DNA of 64,000 bases from Pseudomonas brenneri (GCF_007858285.1 NZ_VFIL01000001.1:620001-684000); one strand, 5' to 3'. Shown: positions 15,710 through 24,481, counted from the first letter of the stretch. The notes: generated by a model from the sequence alone, not told the origin. Program-made: numbers and translations.

Positions 15710-17346
15710 GTACGTTAGTGGATGTGCAAGACCTGCGGGTGCAGTTTGGCCACACACCGATTATCAAGGGCATATCGTTCAGCCTGACCGCCGGTGAATG
15801 CCTGGCGTTGGTGGGTGAGTCTGGCTCGGGCAAGACGGTGACCTCACGCACCCTCAGCGGCCTGAGCGGCGCCGGATCAAAGGTACAGGCCGAGCGCCTG
15901 GCGTTTGCCGGCACTGACCTGCGCCAGTTGGATGACCGTGCCTGGCAAGCCCTGCGCGGTGCGCAGATCGGCTTTGTGATGCAGGACGCCCTCGGCTCCC
16001 TCGACCCGCTGCGCCCGGTGGGCAAGGAAATTGCCGAACCGTTGCGCTTGCATACTGAGCTGGGTCGCGCTGCGCGCCAGGCACGGGTCATCGAGTTGCT
16101 ACGTTCGGTGGGTGTCCCACAACCGGAACTACGCGCGTTGCAGTACCCCCATCAACTCTCGGGCGGGCTGCGCCAACGGGCCCTGATCGCCTCGGCGATT
16201 GCCGCAGGCCCGCGTCTGTTGATTGCCGATGAGCCGACCACGGCGCTGGACGCCACGGTACAGGCCCAAGTCCTGGCGCTGCTGGAGTCCTTGCGTTCGC
16301 AAGCCATGGCGATGCTGGTGGTCAGCCATGACCTGGCGGTCGTGTCGCGCCTGGCGGACCGGGTGGCGGTGATGCATCACGGGGTGATTGTCGAGCAAGG
16401 CCCGGTGGAGGCGATCCTGCATGATCCACAGCACCCTTACACCCAATCGCTGCTGCGGGCTGGGCGCGCCGTGCATTTCCAGCGTCCGGCCCGGGCGGCG
16501 CCGAAGCTGGCGCGTGTCGAGCGCTTCGACCTGCCATTGATCGAGGCGCGTCACCTGCAAAAAACCTTTATTGGCCCCGACGGTCAGCCCCATGTCGCGG
16601 TGCACAACGCCAGCTTCAGCCTGCGGGCCGGGGAAACCCTGGGGATTGTCGGCGAGTCTGGCAGCGGCAAGACCACCCTCACCCGCATGCTGCTGGGGCT
16701 GGAGCGCCCGGACGCCGGCGATGTGTGGCTTAACGGGCGGCCCTGGAGCGCGCTCAACGATCAACAACGACGCCAGTTGCGCCAGCGCATCCAGGTGGTG
16801 TTCCAGGACCCGCAAAGCTCGTTCGACCCGCGCTACACCGTGGCACGGGTGCTCAACGAGGCGCTGCAAGTGGCGGGTTTGCCACGCCAGGACTGGCCGG
16901 CACGCACCCTGGAACTGCTGGAGCTGGTGCGCCTGGATGCCAGCGTACTCAGTCGCCGTCCCCTGGAGCTTTCCGGCGGCCAGCGCCAACGTATCGCCAT
17001 TGCCCGGGCGCTGGCGCCCAACCCCCAGGTGCTGGTGTGCGACGAGCCGGTGTCGGCCCTGGATGTGTCGGTGCAGGCGCAGATCCTCGCGCTGCTGGCC
17101 GACCTCAAGACCCGCCTGAAACTGGCCTGCCTGTTCATCTCCCACGACCTGGGCGTGATCAACCAGGTCAGCGAACGGGTGCTGGTGATGAAGGACGGCG
17201 AGGTGGTGGAAAGCGGCACTGTGCGTGACGTATTTGACCACCCCCAGCATGCCTACACCCGCGCCCTGCTCGACGCTATCCCGCAGATCGACCGGCCGGC
17301 CCCGGTGCCCGAACACCACTTCATTACCTACGCCATTGCCATATAA
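15706..17346 (+). CDS. ABC transporter ATP-binding protein, fused DppD-DppF type
   Basis: A 546-residue protein with two complete nucleotide-binding domains in one chain, replacing the usual separate DppD and DppF. Domain 1 (about 1-255) has Walker A GESGSGKT, a signature LSGGLRQR (a common variant of LSGGQ) and Walker B LLIADEPT. Domain 2 (about 275-546) has GESGSGKT, LSGGQRQR and VLVCDEPV. The C-terminal tail carries the oligopeptide-transport type extension (HPQHAYTRALLDAIP). It energises import through the two permeases of this cluster. The overlap with the upstream permease and the nine-base gap to the next enzyme gene support one operon. Confidence 0.93.
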   Translation: MSTLVDVQDLRVQFGHTPIIKGISFSLTAGECLALVGESGSGKTVTSRTLSGLSGAGSKVQAERLAFAGTDLRQLDDRAWQALRGAQIGFVMQDALGSLDPLRPVGKEIAEPLRLHTELGRAARQARVIELLRSVGVPQPELRALQYPHQLSGGLRQRALIASAIAAGPRLLIADEPTTALDATVQAQVLALLESLRSQAMAMLVVSHDLAVVSRLADRVAVMHHGVIVEQGPVEAILHDPQHPYTQSLLRAGRAVHFQRPARAAPKLARVERFDLPLIEARHLQKTFIGPDGQPHVAVHNASFSLRAGETLGIVGESGSGKTTLTRMLLGLERPDAGDVWLNGRPWSALNDQQRRQLRQRIQVVFQDPQSSFDPRYTVARVLNEALQVAGLPRQDWPARTLELLELVRLDASVLSRRPLELSGGQRQRIAIARALAPNPQVLVCDEPVSALDVSVQAQILALLADLKTRLKLACLFISHDLGVINQVSERVLVMKDGEVVESGTVRDVFDHPQHAYTRALLDAIPQIDRPAPVPEHHFITYAIAI

Positions 17347-17354
17347 GGATTGTC

Positions 17355-18527
17355 ATGAGCTTTTTGTCCGTGCCAGCGCTGTTGCAGCGTGCCGCCGTGT
17401 TATTGCCGCAGATCGCCGAGGGGGCCGCCGAACGCGAGCGCACCCGGCAACTGCCCCATGAGCAGATCCGCCAACTGGCCGCAGCGCGCCTGCTGACCCT
17501 GCGCATTCCCCAGCGCTACGGCGGCAGCGAGTCCAGTGTGCGCGAGGTGGTGCAGTTCGTGATCGACCTGGCGGCAGTAGATTCCAATATCGCCCAGTCG
17601 CTGCGCCCCAGCTTTGCCTTTGTCGAAAGCCTGCTGGTGCAAAAGTCCGAAGCCGAACGCCAGTTGTGGTTTGCCCACTACCTGCGAGGCGAAGTGTTCG
17701 GCAACGCAGGCTGGGAAATCGGCGGCGCCAACGGCCAGGTCAGTGCGCGGCTTGTGCCTGAGGGCGAGCACTTTCGCGCCAATGGCAGCAAGTACTACAG
17801 CACTGGCGCGCTATATGCCGACTGGGTCAGCGCGGTGGCGCTGGATGAAAACGAGGAACCGGTATCGTTCGTGGTGCCCCGCGACCGCGAAGGCCTGGAA
17901 CTGGTGGATGACTTCGACGCCATGGGCCAGCGCCTGACCGCCAGCGGCACCACACGCCTGAACAACGTGCTGGTGCGCCGCGAGGAAATCCGCACGCGGG
18001 TGGTGGAGGAAGGCCAGCGTTCGATCATCACGCCGTTCCTGCAACTGTTCCTCGGCGCGGTGCAGGCCGGCATCGCGCGCAATGCCTTGAACGATGCGGT
18101 GGCCTTTGCAAAAGACCATGCGCGGCCAATCAAGCACAGCAGCGCCAGCCGCTCGGTGGATGATCCCTATGTGGCGTTTTCCGTGGGTGAGATCTCGGCC
18201 CGTGCGTTTGCTGCCGAAGCGGTGGTGTTGCGTGCCGCTGACAGCATCGACGTGGCCTGGGCCCACGACCTGGATCACGATGCGGTGACTCGCGCAGCCG
18301 TCGACGTGGCCCAGGCGCAATACATCGCCGCCGAGTCCGCACTCAAGGCCGCCGAACTGCTGTTTGACGTGGGCGGCGCTTCCACTACCGGACGCAGCCA
18401 TAACCTCGATCGACACTGGCGCAATGCGCGCACTGTGGCCAACCACAATCCACGGCACTGGAAGGCCGCAGTGGTCGGCGCCTATCGGCTCAAGGGCAGC
18501 GAACCACCGACGTCGGGCTTGTTCTAG
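17355..18527 (+). CDS. acyl-CoA dehydrogenase-fold flavin monooxygenase (SfnB/DszC family), copy 2
   Basis: A 390-residue paralogue of the enzyme at 12277, with the same segments in the same order: KYYSTGALYADWVSAV, GQRLTASGTTRLNNV and the C-terminal NLDRHWRNARTVANHNP. AAGGA precedes the ATG. Two SfnB/DszC-type genes in one operon suggest two successive oxygenations (as sulfide to sulfoxide to sulfone), two substrates, or a hetero-oligomer; sequence alone does not decide. It is shorter than copy 1 at its C-terminus. It needs a reduced-flavin supply from elsewhere in the genome, since no NAD(P)H:flavin reductase is found in the cluster. Confidence 0.88.
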   Translation: MSFLSVPALLQRAAVLLPQIAEGAAERERTRQLPHEQIRQLAAARLLTLRIPQRYGGSESSVREVVQFVIDLAAVDSNIAQSLRPSFAFVESLLVQKSEAERQLWFAHYLRGEVFGNAGWEIGGANGQVSARLVPEGEHFRANGSKYYSTGALYADWVSAVALDENEEPVSFVVPRDREGLELVDDFDAMGQRLTASGTTRLNNVLVRREEIRTRVVEEGQRSIITPFLQLFLGAVQAGIARNALNDAVAFAKDHARPIKHSSASRSVDDPYVAFSVGEISARAFAAEAVVLRAADSIDVAWAHDLDHDAVTRAAVDVAQAQYIAAESALKAAELLFDVGGASTTGRSHNLDRHWRNARTVANHNPRHWKAAVVGAYRLKGSEPPTSGLF

Positions 18528-18581
18528 AGCCTTGCTCTCTGGTATTGCATAGCAACTGTCTGCGCTTTTAAGGAGTTCTCC

Positions 18582-19592
18582 ATGATTTACCGCACACTGG
18601 GCCAGTCCGGGCTCAAGGTCAGCGCACTGACCCTGGGTACGATGATGTTTGGCGAACAGACCAACACCGAAGATTCGCTGCGGATCATCGACAAAGCCTG
18701 GGACCAGGGCATCAACTTCATCGACACCGCCGACGTCTACACCGGCGGGCGTTCGGAAGAAATTGTCGGCGAAGCCATCGGCCGTCATCGCACCGACTGG
18801 GTCGTGGCCTCCAAAGTCGGCTTCGGCCCACCGGACGGCCTGCCCAACCGCAGCGGCCTGAACCGCAAGCGTATTTTCAACGCGCTGGAAGCCAGCCTCA
18901 CCCGCCTCGACACCGACTATCTGGACATCTACTACCTGCACCGTGAAGACCACGATACGCCGCTGGATGTCACGATTTCGGCGATTGGCGACCTGATCCG
19001 CCAGGGCAAGATCCGTTACTGGGGGCTGTCCAACTACCGGGGCTGGCGCATTGCCGAAGTGGTGCGCGTGGCCGAACGCCTGGGGGTCGACCGGCCGATC
19101 ATCAGCCAGCCGCTGTACAACATCGTCAACCGCCAGGCCGAGGTGGAGCAGATCACCGCGGCCGCAGCCTATGGCCTGGGCGTGGTGCCTTACAGCCCGC
19201 TGGCCCGTGGCGTGCTCAGTGGCAAGTACGCGCCGGATATCACCCCCCAAGCGGGTAGCCGTGCCGCACGCCAGGACAAGCGCATCCTGGAAACCGAATG
19301 GCGCGTGGAGTCGCTGCGCATTGCCCAGCAGATCCAGCAGTACACCCAGGGCCGTGGCGTGGGGATTGTCGAGTTTGCGATTGCCTGGGTGTTGAACAAC
19401 CAGGCGGTCAGCTCGGCAATTGTCGGCCCGCGTACGGAGGCGCAGTGGGATGCCTATACCGGGGCGCTTGAGGTGAAGATCAGTGCTGAGGATGAAGCGT
19501 TTATTGATTCGCTGGTGACGCCGGGGCATGCGTCGACGCCAGGGTTCAATGATGTGGGGCACTTTGTCTCAGGGCGTATCCACCGTCCCTGA
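18582..19592 (+). CDS. aldo/keto reductase
   Basis: A 336-residue NADPH-dependent oxidoreductase with the (beta/alpha)8 aldo-keto reductase fold. The catalytic tetrad is visible: Asp and Tyr in FIDTADVY, Lys in VASKVGF and His in YYLHRED. It belongs to the YajO/Tas-like branch that typically begins MxYRxLGxSGLxVS (here MIYRTLGQSGLKVS). SD AAGGAG is clear. It is the last gene of the uptake/monooxygenase run, 54 bases behind copy 2, and is followed by a REP-type inverted repeat. A likely job is reduction of the aldehyde or ketone released by the monooxygenases; that is inference from context. Confidence 0.9.
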   Translation: MIYRTLGQSGLKVSALTLGTMMFGEQTNTEDSLRIIDKAWDQGINFIDTADVYTGGRSEEIVGEAIGRHRTDWVVASKVGFGPPDGLPNRSGLNRKRIFNALEASLTRLDTDYLDIYYLHREDHDTPLDVTISAIGDLIRQGKIRYWGLSNYRGWRIAEVVRVAERLGVDRPIISQPLYNIVNRQAEVEQITAAAAYGLGVVPYSPLARGVLSGKYAPDITPQAGSRAARQDKRILETEWRVESLRIAQQIQQYTQGRGVGIVEFAIAWVLNNQAVSSAIVGPRTEAQWDAYTGALEVKISAEDEAFIDSLVTPGHASTPGFNDVGHFVSGRIHRP

Positions 19593-19601
19593 GAACACCC
19601 C

Positions 19602-19680
19602 CTGTAGGAGCTCGATAGCGTCGACGCGGTGTATCTGCTAGACCGAGTTGAGGCTATCGCAGGCAAGCCAGCTCCTACAG
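19602..19680. repeat. REP-type inverted pair
   Basis: CTGTAGGAGCTCGATAGC and, 40 bases later, GCTATCGCAGGCAAGCCAGC followed by TCCTACAG form an imperfect REPIN-like hairpin between the aldo/keto reductase and the convergent Lrp-type regulator. It may serve as a bidirectional transcript end. Confidence 0.8.
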
Positions 19681-19700
19681 GTTTTGAATGGCGAGATCAT

Positions 19701-20177
19701 TCAACCCAGCGGCACATCCAGGCTGACCTTGACCCGGTCCATCACCACAATGCTGCGAAACCATTTGATATTGCGGTTCTCGTAGAACAGCGTGCGGGCC
19801 AGGGTTTCGTAAGCCTTCATGGTTTCCACCACGACCACCAGCATGAAGTCCGCATCGCCGGTGACGTAATAGCACTGCTGCACTTGTGGGATCGACATCT
19901 GCACCTTGAGCACGTCGAGGTCTTCGATATGGGTGCGCTCGGCGTGCACCTCCACCAGGATCGTGATCGGCTTGCCTACCGCGTCCTGATTGACCACCGC
20001 CGTATTGGCGCTGATCGCCCCGCCCTGCTCCATGCGCTTGATACGCCGCTGCACGGCTGCGGTCGACAGGTTGACCTGTTCGCCAATCACCCGCAGCGCG
20101 GTGGTGTTGTCGCGTTGCAGGTGCTTGAGAATCGCGCGGTCGAAATCATCCAGGGGCGGTTGGGGGCTGACGGGCAT
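19701..20177 (-). CDS. Lrp/AsnC family transcriptional regulator
   Basis: A 158-residue feast/famine regulator. The N-terminal helix-turn-helix (residues about 10-60: LDDFDRAILKHLQRDNTTAL, then LSTAAVQRRIKRME) is followed by the RAM ligand-binding domain with the typical MSIPQVQQCYYVTGDADFML stretch. Members bind amino acids and act as octameric rings on DNA. It is divergent from a RarD-type transporter gene across 133 bases, a frequent arrangement in which the regulator controls an amino-acid exporter. The effector amino acid is unknown. Confidence 0.93.
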   Translation of the reverse strand: MPVSPQPPLDDFDRAILKHLQRDNTTALRVIGEQVNLSTAAVQRRIKRMEQGGAISANTAVVNQDAVGKPITILVEVHAERTHIEDLDVLKVQMSIPQVQQCYYVTGDADFMLVVVVETMKAYETLARTLFYENRNIKWFRSIVVMDRVKVSLDVPLG

Positions 20178-20310
20178 GCTGGCGAACCTTGGGCGTGAGA
20201 AAATTTCCCATAAAATGCCGTAAAACAGAGCAAACGTCTCACCTCAAAAGCAATATATTCCCACCTGAAATTCCCCCCTCTTTCGTTTGAATCGGTTTCG
20301 CGAGGATCGC

Positions 20311-21192
20311 GTGTCTAAAGGTGTTGTTTTATCGGTATTGGCCTCGGTGTTGTTTGCCGTGATGTATTACTTCACATCGCTGCTCACGCCGTTGAGCGGA
20401 CTGGAAATTTTCGGCTGGCGCATGCTGCTGACCGTGCCGTGCATGACCGTTTTCATGGTGCTCAGCAGTGAGTGGCGCCAGGTCTGGGCGCTGCTGCAGC
20501 GACTGGCGGGCGAGCCACGGCTGATCGGCGCAATTGTGCTGTCATCGGTGTTGCTGGGCGTGCAGCTGTGGCTGTTCATGTGGGCGCCGCTCAACGGCCG
20601 CAGCCTGGATGTGTCCCTGGGCTACTTCCTGTTGCCGCTGACCATGGTCCTGACCGGGCGCCTGGTGTATGGCGAACAGCTGTCGCGGCTGCAATGGATC
20701 GCGGTGGTGTTTGCGGCGATTGGCGTGCTTAACGAGCTGTACCAGATGGGCGGGTTCTCCTGGGCGACGCTGCTGGTGATCATCGGCTACCCCATCTACT
20801 TCGTGCTGCGCAAACGCCTGGCCACTGACCACCTGGGCGGGTTATGGCTGGACATGGCGCTGATGCTGCCGGTGGCGTTCTGGTTTGTACAAAGTGGCGA
20901 ACAGGGCTTCGCCGTGCTGGATGCCCATAAAGGCTTGTACGCCTTGATCCCGATGCTCGGGTTGATCAGTGCTTCGGCGCTGGTGTGCTACATCATCGCC
21001 AGCCGGCTGCTGGCGTTCAGCCTGTTCGGCCTGCTCAGCTATGTGGAGCCGGTGCTGTTGCTGGGGGTGGCGTTGCTGCTGGGGGAAAGTATCGGGCCGG
21101 GTGAATGGCTGACTTATATCCCGATCTGGTTGGCGGTGATGGTGTTGGTGTTTGAAGGGTTCAAGCACCTGATGCGTCAGCGCAGAGCCTGA
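20311..21192 (+). CDS. rarD: EamA-family transporter, RarD type
   Basis: A 293-residue inner-membrane protein with about ten helices, of the drug/metabolite transporter superfamily, RarD branch. Characteristic stretches are KGVVLSVLASVLFAVMYYF at the N-terminus and SLGYFLLPLTMVLTGRLVYG (near residue 105). I choose the GTG at 20311 because GAGGA lies four bases ahead and the family starts at this residue; an in-frame TTG at 20287 would add eight residues without support. It is divergent from an Lrp-type regulator, suggesting amino-acid export controlled by that regulator. Substrate unknown. Confidence 0.85.
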   Translation: MSKGVVLSVLASVLFAVMYYFTSLLTPLSGLEIFGWRMLLTVPCMTVFMVLSSEWRQVWALLQRLAGEPRLIGAIVLSSVLLGVQLWLFMWAPLNGRSLDVSLGYFLLPLTMVLTGRLVYGEQLSRLQWIAVVFAAIGVLNELYQMGGFSWATLLVIIGYPIYFVLRKRLATDHLGGLWLDMALMLPVAFWFVQSGEQGFAVLDAHKGLYALIPMLGLISASALVCYIIASRLLAFSLFGLLSYVEPVLLLGVALLLGESIGPGEWLTYIPIWLAVMVLVFEGFKHLMRQRRA

Positions 21193-21201
21193 CCCAATAA
21201 C

Positions 21202-21229
21202 TGTAGGAGCGAGCAAGCTCGCTCCTACA
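21202..21229. repeat. REP-type palindrome between convergent genes
   Basis: TGTAGGAGCGAGC, AA, GCTCGCTCCTACA: perfect 13-bp arms followed on the plus strand by AAAAAAC. It separates the 3' ends of the RarD-type gene and hpd and can act as a hairpin on either transcript, but lacks a T-tract on the plus strand. Confidence 0.88.
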
Positions 21230-21239
21230 AAAAACCATG

Positions 21240-22316
21240 TCAGTCGGTGGTCAGCACGCCACGACGGACCTGGTCACGCTCGATCGACTCGAACAGGGCC
21301 TTGAAGTTGCCTTCGCCGAAGCCGTCATCGCCCTTGCGCTGGATGAACTCGAAGAATACCGGGCCCATCAGGGTTTCCGAGAAGATCTGCAACAGCAAGC
21401 GCTTGTCGCCGGCGACGGACGAACCGTCCAGCAAAATACCCCGGGCCTGCAATTGGTCCACCGGTTCGCCGTGGTTTGGCAGGCGGCCTTCGAGCATTTC
21501 ATAGTAAGTGTCTGGCGGCGCCGTCATGAAGCGCATGCCAATCTTCTTCAACGCGTCCCAGGTCTTGACCAGGTCTTCGGTGAGGAAGGCTACGTGCTGG
21601 ATGCCTTCACCGTTGAACTGCATCAGGAACTCTTCGATCTGGCCTGCGCCCTTGGACGACTCTTCGTTCAACGGGATGCGGATCATGCCATCCGGGGCGC
21701 TCATGGCCTTGGAGGTCAGGCCGGTGTATTCGCCCTTGATGTCGAAGTAGCGCGCTTCACGGAAGTTGAACAGCTTCTCGTAGAAGTTCGCCCAGTAGGC
21801 CATGCGCCCGCGATAGACGTTATGGGTCAAATGGTCGATGACCTTCAGGCCCGCGCCCACCGGGTTGCGGTCCACACCGTCGATAAACACGAAGTCGATA
21901 TCGTAGATCGAGCTGCCTTCACCGAAACGGTCGATCAGGTACAGCGGCGCGCCGCCGATGCCCTTGATGGCCGGCAGGTTCAGCTCCATCGGGCCGGTTT
22001 CGATATGGATCGGCTGGGCACCGAGTTCCAGGGCGCGGGTGTAGGCCTGCTGCGAATCCTTAACGCGGAACGCCATGCCACACACCGATGGACCGTGCTC
22101 GGCGGCAAAGTACGAAGCGATGCTGTTGGGTTCGTTGTTGAGGATCAGGTTGATCCCGCCCTGGCGGTACAGGTGCACGTTTTTCGAGCGGTGGCTCGCC
22201 ACCTGGGTGAACCCCATGATCTCGAAGATCGGCTCAAGGGTGCCCGGGGTCGGCGATGCAAATTCAATGAATTCAAAGCCCATCAGGCCCATTGGGTTTT
22301 CGTATAGATCTGCCAT
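21240..22316 (-). CDS. hpd: 4-hydroxyphenylpyruvate dioxygenase
   Basis: A 358-residue non-haem Fe(II) dioxygenase that converts 4-hydroxyphenylpyruvate to homogentisate in tyrosine catabolism. The start [20 protein letters not shown] at 22316 is the known N-terminus of Pseudomonas HPPD; GATGAGG precedes it. The three iron ligands of the family are in view: His in [12 protein letters not shown], His in [12 protein letters not shown] and Glu in [11 protein letters not shown]. The length equals that of the well-studied P. fluorescens enzyme. No homogentisate pathway genes adjoin it. A conserved-looking 34-codon ORF lies just upstream on the same strand (22354-22458) and may influence expression. 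Confidence 0.97.
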   Translation of the reverse strand: MADLYENPMGLMGFEFIEFASPTPGTLEPIFEIMGFTQVASHRSKNVHLYRQGGINLILNNEPNSIASYFAAEHGPSVCGMAFRVKDSQQAYTRALELGAQPIHIETGPMELNLPAIKGIGGAPLYLIDRFGEGSSIYDIDFVFIDGVDRNPVGAGLKVIDHLTHNVYRGRMAYWANFYEKLFNFREARYFDIKGEYTGLTSKAMSAPDGMIRIPLNEESSKGAGQIEEFLMQFNGEGIQHVAFLTEDLVKTWDALKKIGMRFMTAPPDTYYEMLEGRLPNHGEPVDQLQARGILLDGSSVAGDKRLLLQIFSETLMGPVFFEFIQRKGDDGFGEGNFKALFESIERDQVRRGVLTTD

Positions 22317-22353
22317 GATTTGGCGCCTCATCATCTTTTTAGAATTAAATTAA

Positions 22354-22458
22354 TTAATTGCCAGCAAGGATGAGGTGGGCAGGTGGCGCACAGGAAATGC
22401 CCCGCACGCTGCGGGCGAGGAAGTCACCGTAGATGAGTTGGAACCCGAGTAGCTTCAT
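22354..22458 (-). CDS. 34-residue small ORF upstream of hpd
   Basis: An ATG-started frame of 34 codons ending 37 bases before the hpd start: it begins MKLLGFQLIYGDFLARSVRG and ends ISCAPPAHLILAGN. It is short, but the composition (hydrophobic N-terminus, R-S-V-R-G-I-S-C-A-P-P core) looks protein-like, and I have a recollection, which I cannot verify here, of similar short hypothetical proteins in Pseudomonas. The upstream AAGAGA is a weak and distant ribosome site. It could be a leader peptide for hpd, a small protein in its own right, or a chance ORF. Confidence 0.45.
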   Translation of the reverse strand: MKLLGFQLIYGDFLARSVRGISCAPPAHLILAGN

Positions 22459-22585
22459 GGTTGGATCATTCTCTTACGGGCGTCTCTGACGGACGAGGCC
22501 TGCGGGATGTCAGGCGCTTATTCTTGTATGCGTAAACCGATTCTACACAGCGTAAACAGCTTTGTCCGTATTCCTTATCAAATCC

Positions 22586-23515
22586 CTATGCCCTGGCGGG
22601 CGCAAGGGGTTTATTGCACAGGTAGATGCCCAGCAGGATCAACGCCCCACCGAAGAACATCGCAGTGCTGAGCTGTTCGTCCAGCAGCAACGCACCACAC
22701 ACCACCGCCGTCAGCGGGTTGAGGGCGATAAACACACCCGCACGGGTCGCACCGATACGCCGGATACCGTCGTAATACCCGATGTAGGCCAGGGCCGAGC
22801 CCAATACGCCGAGGTAAAGCAGGCCCAACAAATGCGGCCAATGGATGGCATCCAGCGCTTGCACTGTCAACCGGCCACTCACCAGGGTGGTGAGGCACAG
22901 CATCAAGGTGCCCAGCAGCACCGACCAGGTCACCGTCTGCAAGGGGCCAAGGCTATGGTTCAGCGTGCGTGAGCCCAGGGAATACACGCCCCAACTCAGC
23001 ACACAGCCAAAAATCAACAGGTCGCCAATCCACGCATCAGCCCTGCCCTGCAACAGCAATGGGTTGCGGCTGACAATCACCCACGCGGCGCCGCCCAGGC
23101 ACAGCACGATACCCAGCACTTGGCTGCGCCCCAAGCGCTCCTTGAACCACCAGCATGACGCCAGGCCAATCACCGCCGGGTTGAGGGCCACAATCAAGGA
23201 GGCGCGCGAGGCATTGATAAAATGCAGGCCATAGAAAAAGCACAGGTTGTAGAAAAAAATCCCGAAAAAGCCCAGCAGCACTAACCGCGCCATTTGCGCA
23301 GGCGTCGGACACGCCAGGGGGATCCGGGCAAAGGCCATGAACAGCAGCAACGCCAGGCTCGCCAGGATAAACCGCAGGCTTGCCGTCAGCAGCGGGTCCA
23401 GATCTGCGGCGAGGAATCGCCCGGCAACAAAAGTGCCACCCCAGATCATGGTTACGGCCGCGAGCTTGGCGTAGGTCAGGCGGTCACCCGCAAGTACAAA
23501 GGTTGAACCGGGCAT
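22586..23515 (-). CDS. EamA-family drug/metabolite transporter
   Basis: A 309-residue inner-membrane protein with two EamA repeats and about ten helices. The first repeat includes TMIWGGTFVAGRFLA and ends at INASRASLIVALNPAVIG; the second carries GATRAGVFIALNPLTAVVCG, the usual duplicated pattern of the YdcZ/RhaT-like DMT exporters. It is divergent from a LysR regulator (78-base gap), the classic arrangement in which the regulator controls the exporter. Substrate not predictable; family members export amino acids, purines or xenobiotics. Confidence 0.9.
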   Translation of the reverse strand: MPGSTFVLAGDRLTYAKLAAVTMIWGGTFVAGRFLAADLDPLLTASLRFILASLALLLFMAFARIPLACPTPAQMARLVLLGFFGIFFYNLCFFYGLHFINASRASLIVALNPAVIGLASCWWFKERLGRSQVLGIVLCLGGAAWVIVSRNPLLLQGRADAWIGDLLIFGCVLSWGVYSLGSRTLNHSLGPLQTVTWSVLLGTLMLCLTTLVSGRLTVQALDAIHWPHLLGLLYLGVLGSALAYIGYYDGIRRIGATRAGVFIALNPLTAVVCGALLLDEQLSTAMFFGGALILLGIYLCNKPLAPARA

Positions 23516-23543
23516 AAGGATCCTGAGTATTTGGGAGGCTGTT

Positions 23544-23569
23544 TGGCGTATTATTTTCCTAATGCCAAG
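23544..23569. promoter_or_regulatory. imperfect dyad in divergent exporter/LysR region, candidate LysR site
   Basis: TTGGC and GCCAA are separated by 16 bases and flank ATTA/TAAT half-elements within the 78-base divergent region. LysR-type regulators bind such dyads between divergent genes; the specific protein-site match is unproven. Confidence 0.35.
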
Positions 23570-23593
23570 TCATCGTAAAATGAGTAAAACCTC

Positions 23594-24481
23594 ATGACCC
23601 TCACGCAATTGGAAATTTTCTCGCTGGTGGCACAACTCCAGGGGTTCACCAGTGCTGCCCATCGCCTGGGCATCAGCCAATCGGCGGTGTCCCATGCCAT
23701 CAAGTCTTTGGAGCTGGAGCTGGGGGTGGAACTGTTCCGCCGCCAACAGTCGCGGGTCGAACTCAGTGATATCGGCCAGCAACTGCTGCTGCGGGCACGG
23801 GCGATGCTGGGGCTGGCCACTACGCTGCAACAGGAAGCGGCCGATGCCCGAGGGATGAAAAGCGGTACCTTGCGCATCGGCTCCTTCGGGCCAACTGCAT
23901 CCATTCGCCTGCTGCCCAGGATCCTCGAACACTTTCGCCAGGCCCATCCGGGGATCGAGGTGCATGTGGACGAAGGCCCCGATCGCCAAGTGCTGCAGTG
24001 GCTCGAAGAGCGGCGCATTGACGTGGGCTTTGTGGTGCTGGAACAGGAACGCCTGGACACTGTTGCACTGTTCGAAGACCAGATGGTCGCCCTGCTGCCC
24101 GAGGGCCATGCCCTCGCCCATCAAGCCAGCGTCAAGCTCAAGGACTTGTGTCACGACCCGTTTGTCCTGACTGAGGCGGGCTCCTCGGAGTTGGTGGAGC
24201 GACTGTTCCACAGTGCCCGGCTCAAGCCCAATGTGCGCTATCGTTGCTCGCAACTGCTCAGCACCCTGGATACCGTCAGCCGGGGTGCGGGTGTGAGTGT
24301 GGTGGCCCAGGCCTCATTGCCGCAGGACGGCCAGCCACGCTACGTACAGCGGCCGTTATCGCCCAAGGTCGCGCGGCAGATCGGTTTGGCGGTGCTGGAC
24401 CGACGCCAGTCCTCTCCGGCGACCCTGGCTTTTATCCAAATGGCGCAGCAACTCTTCCCTTTATCGCAAAAGGCTGTGTAG
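23594..24481 (+). CDS. LysR family transcriptional regulator
   Basis: A 295-residue LysR-type regulator: winged helix-turn-helix at residues 1-60 (LEIFSLVAQLQGFTSAAHRL, then SQSAVSHAIKSLE) and a periplasmic-binding-protein-like effector domain from about 90 (SGTLRIGSFGPTASIRLLP). It is divergent from the DMT exporter and probably controls it. The stop codon TAG at 24479 lies inside a REP-like inverted repeat, whose other arm supplies the stop of the convergent fimbrial chaperone gene. Confidence 0.92.
   Translation: MTLTQLEIFSLVAQLQGFTSAAHRLGISQSAVSHAIKSLELELGVELFRRQQSRVELSDIGQQLLLRARAMLGLATTLQQEAADARGMKSGTLRIGSFGPTASIRLLPRILEHFRQAHPGIEVHVDEGPDRQVLQWLEERRIDVGFVVLEQERLDTVALFEDQMVALLPEGHALAHQASVKLKDLCHDPFVLTEAGSSELVERLFHSARLKPNVRYRCSQLLSTLDTVSRGAGVSVVAQASLPQDGQPRYVQRPLSPKVARQIGLAVLDRRQSSPATLAFIQMAQQLFPLSQKAV

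Noticed and set aside
16129..17319. 396-codon minus-strand open frame opposite the fused ABC ATPase
   Set aside because: The plus strand holds two sets of Walker and signature motifs; the antisense frame has none and is a GC-bias artefact.
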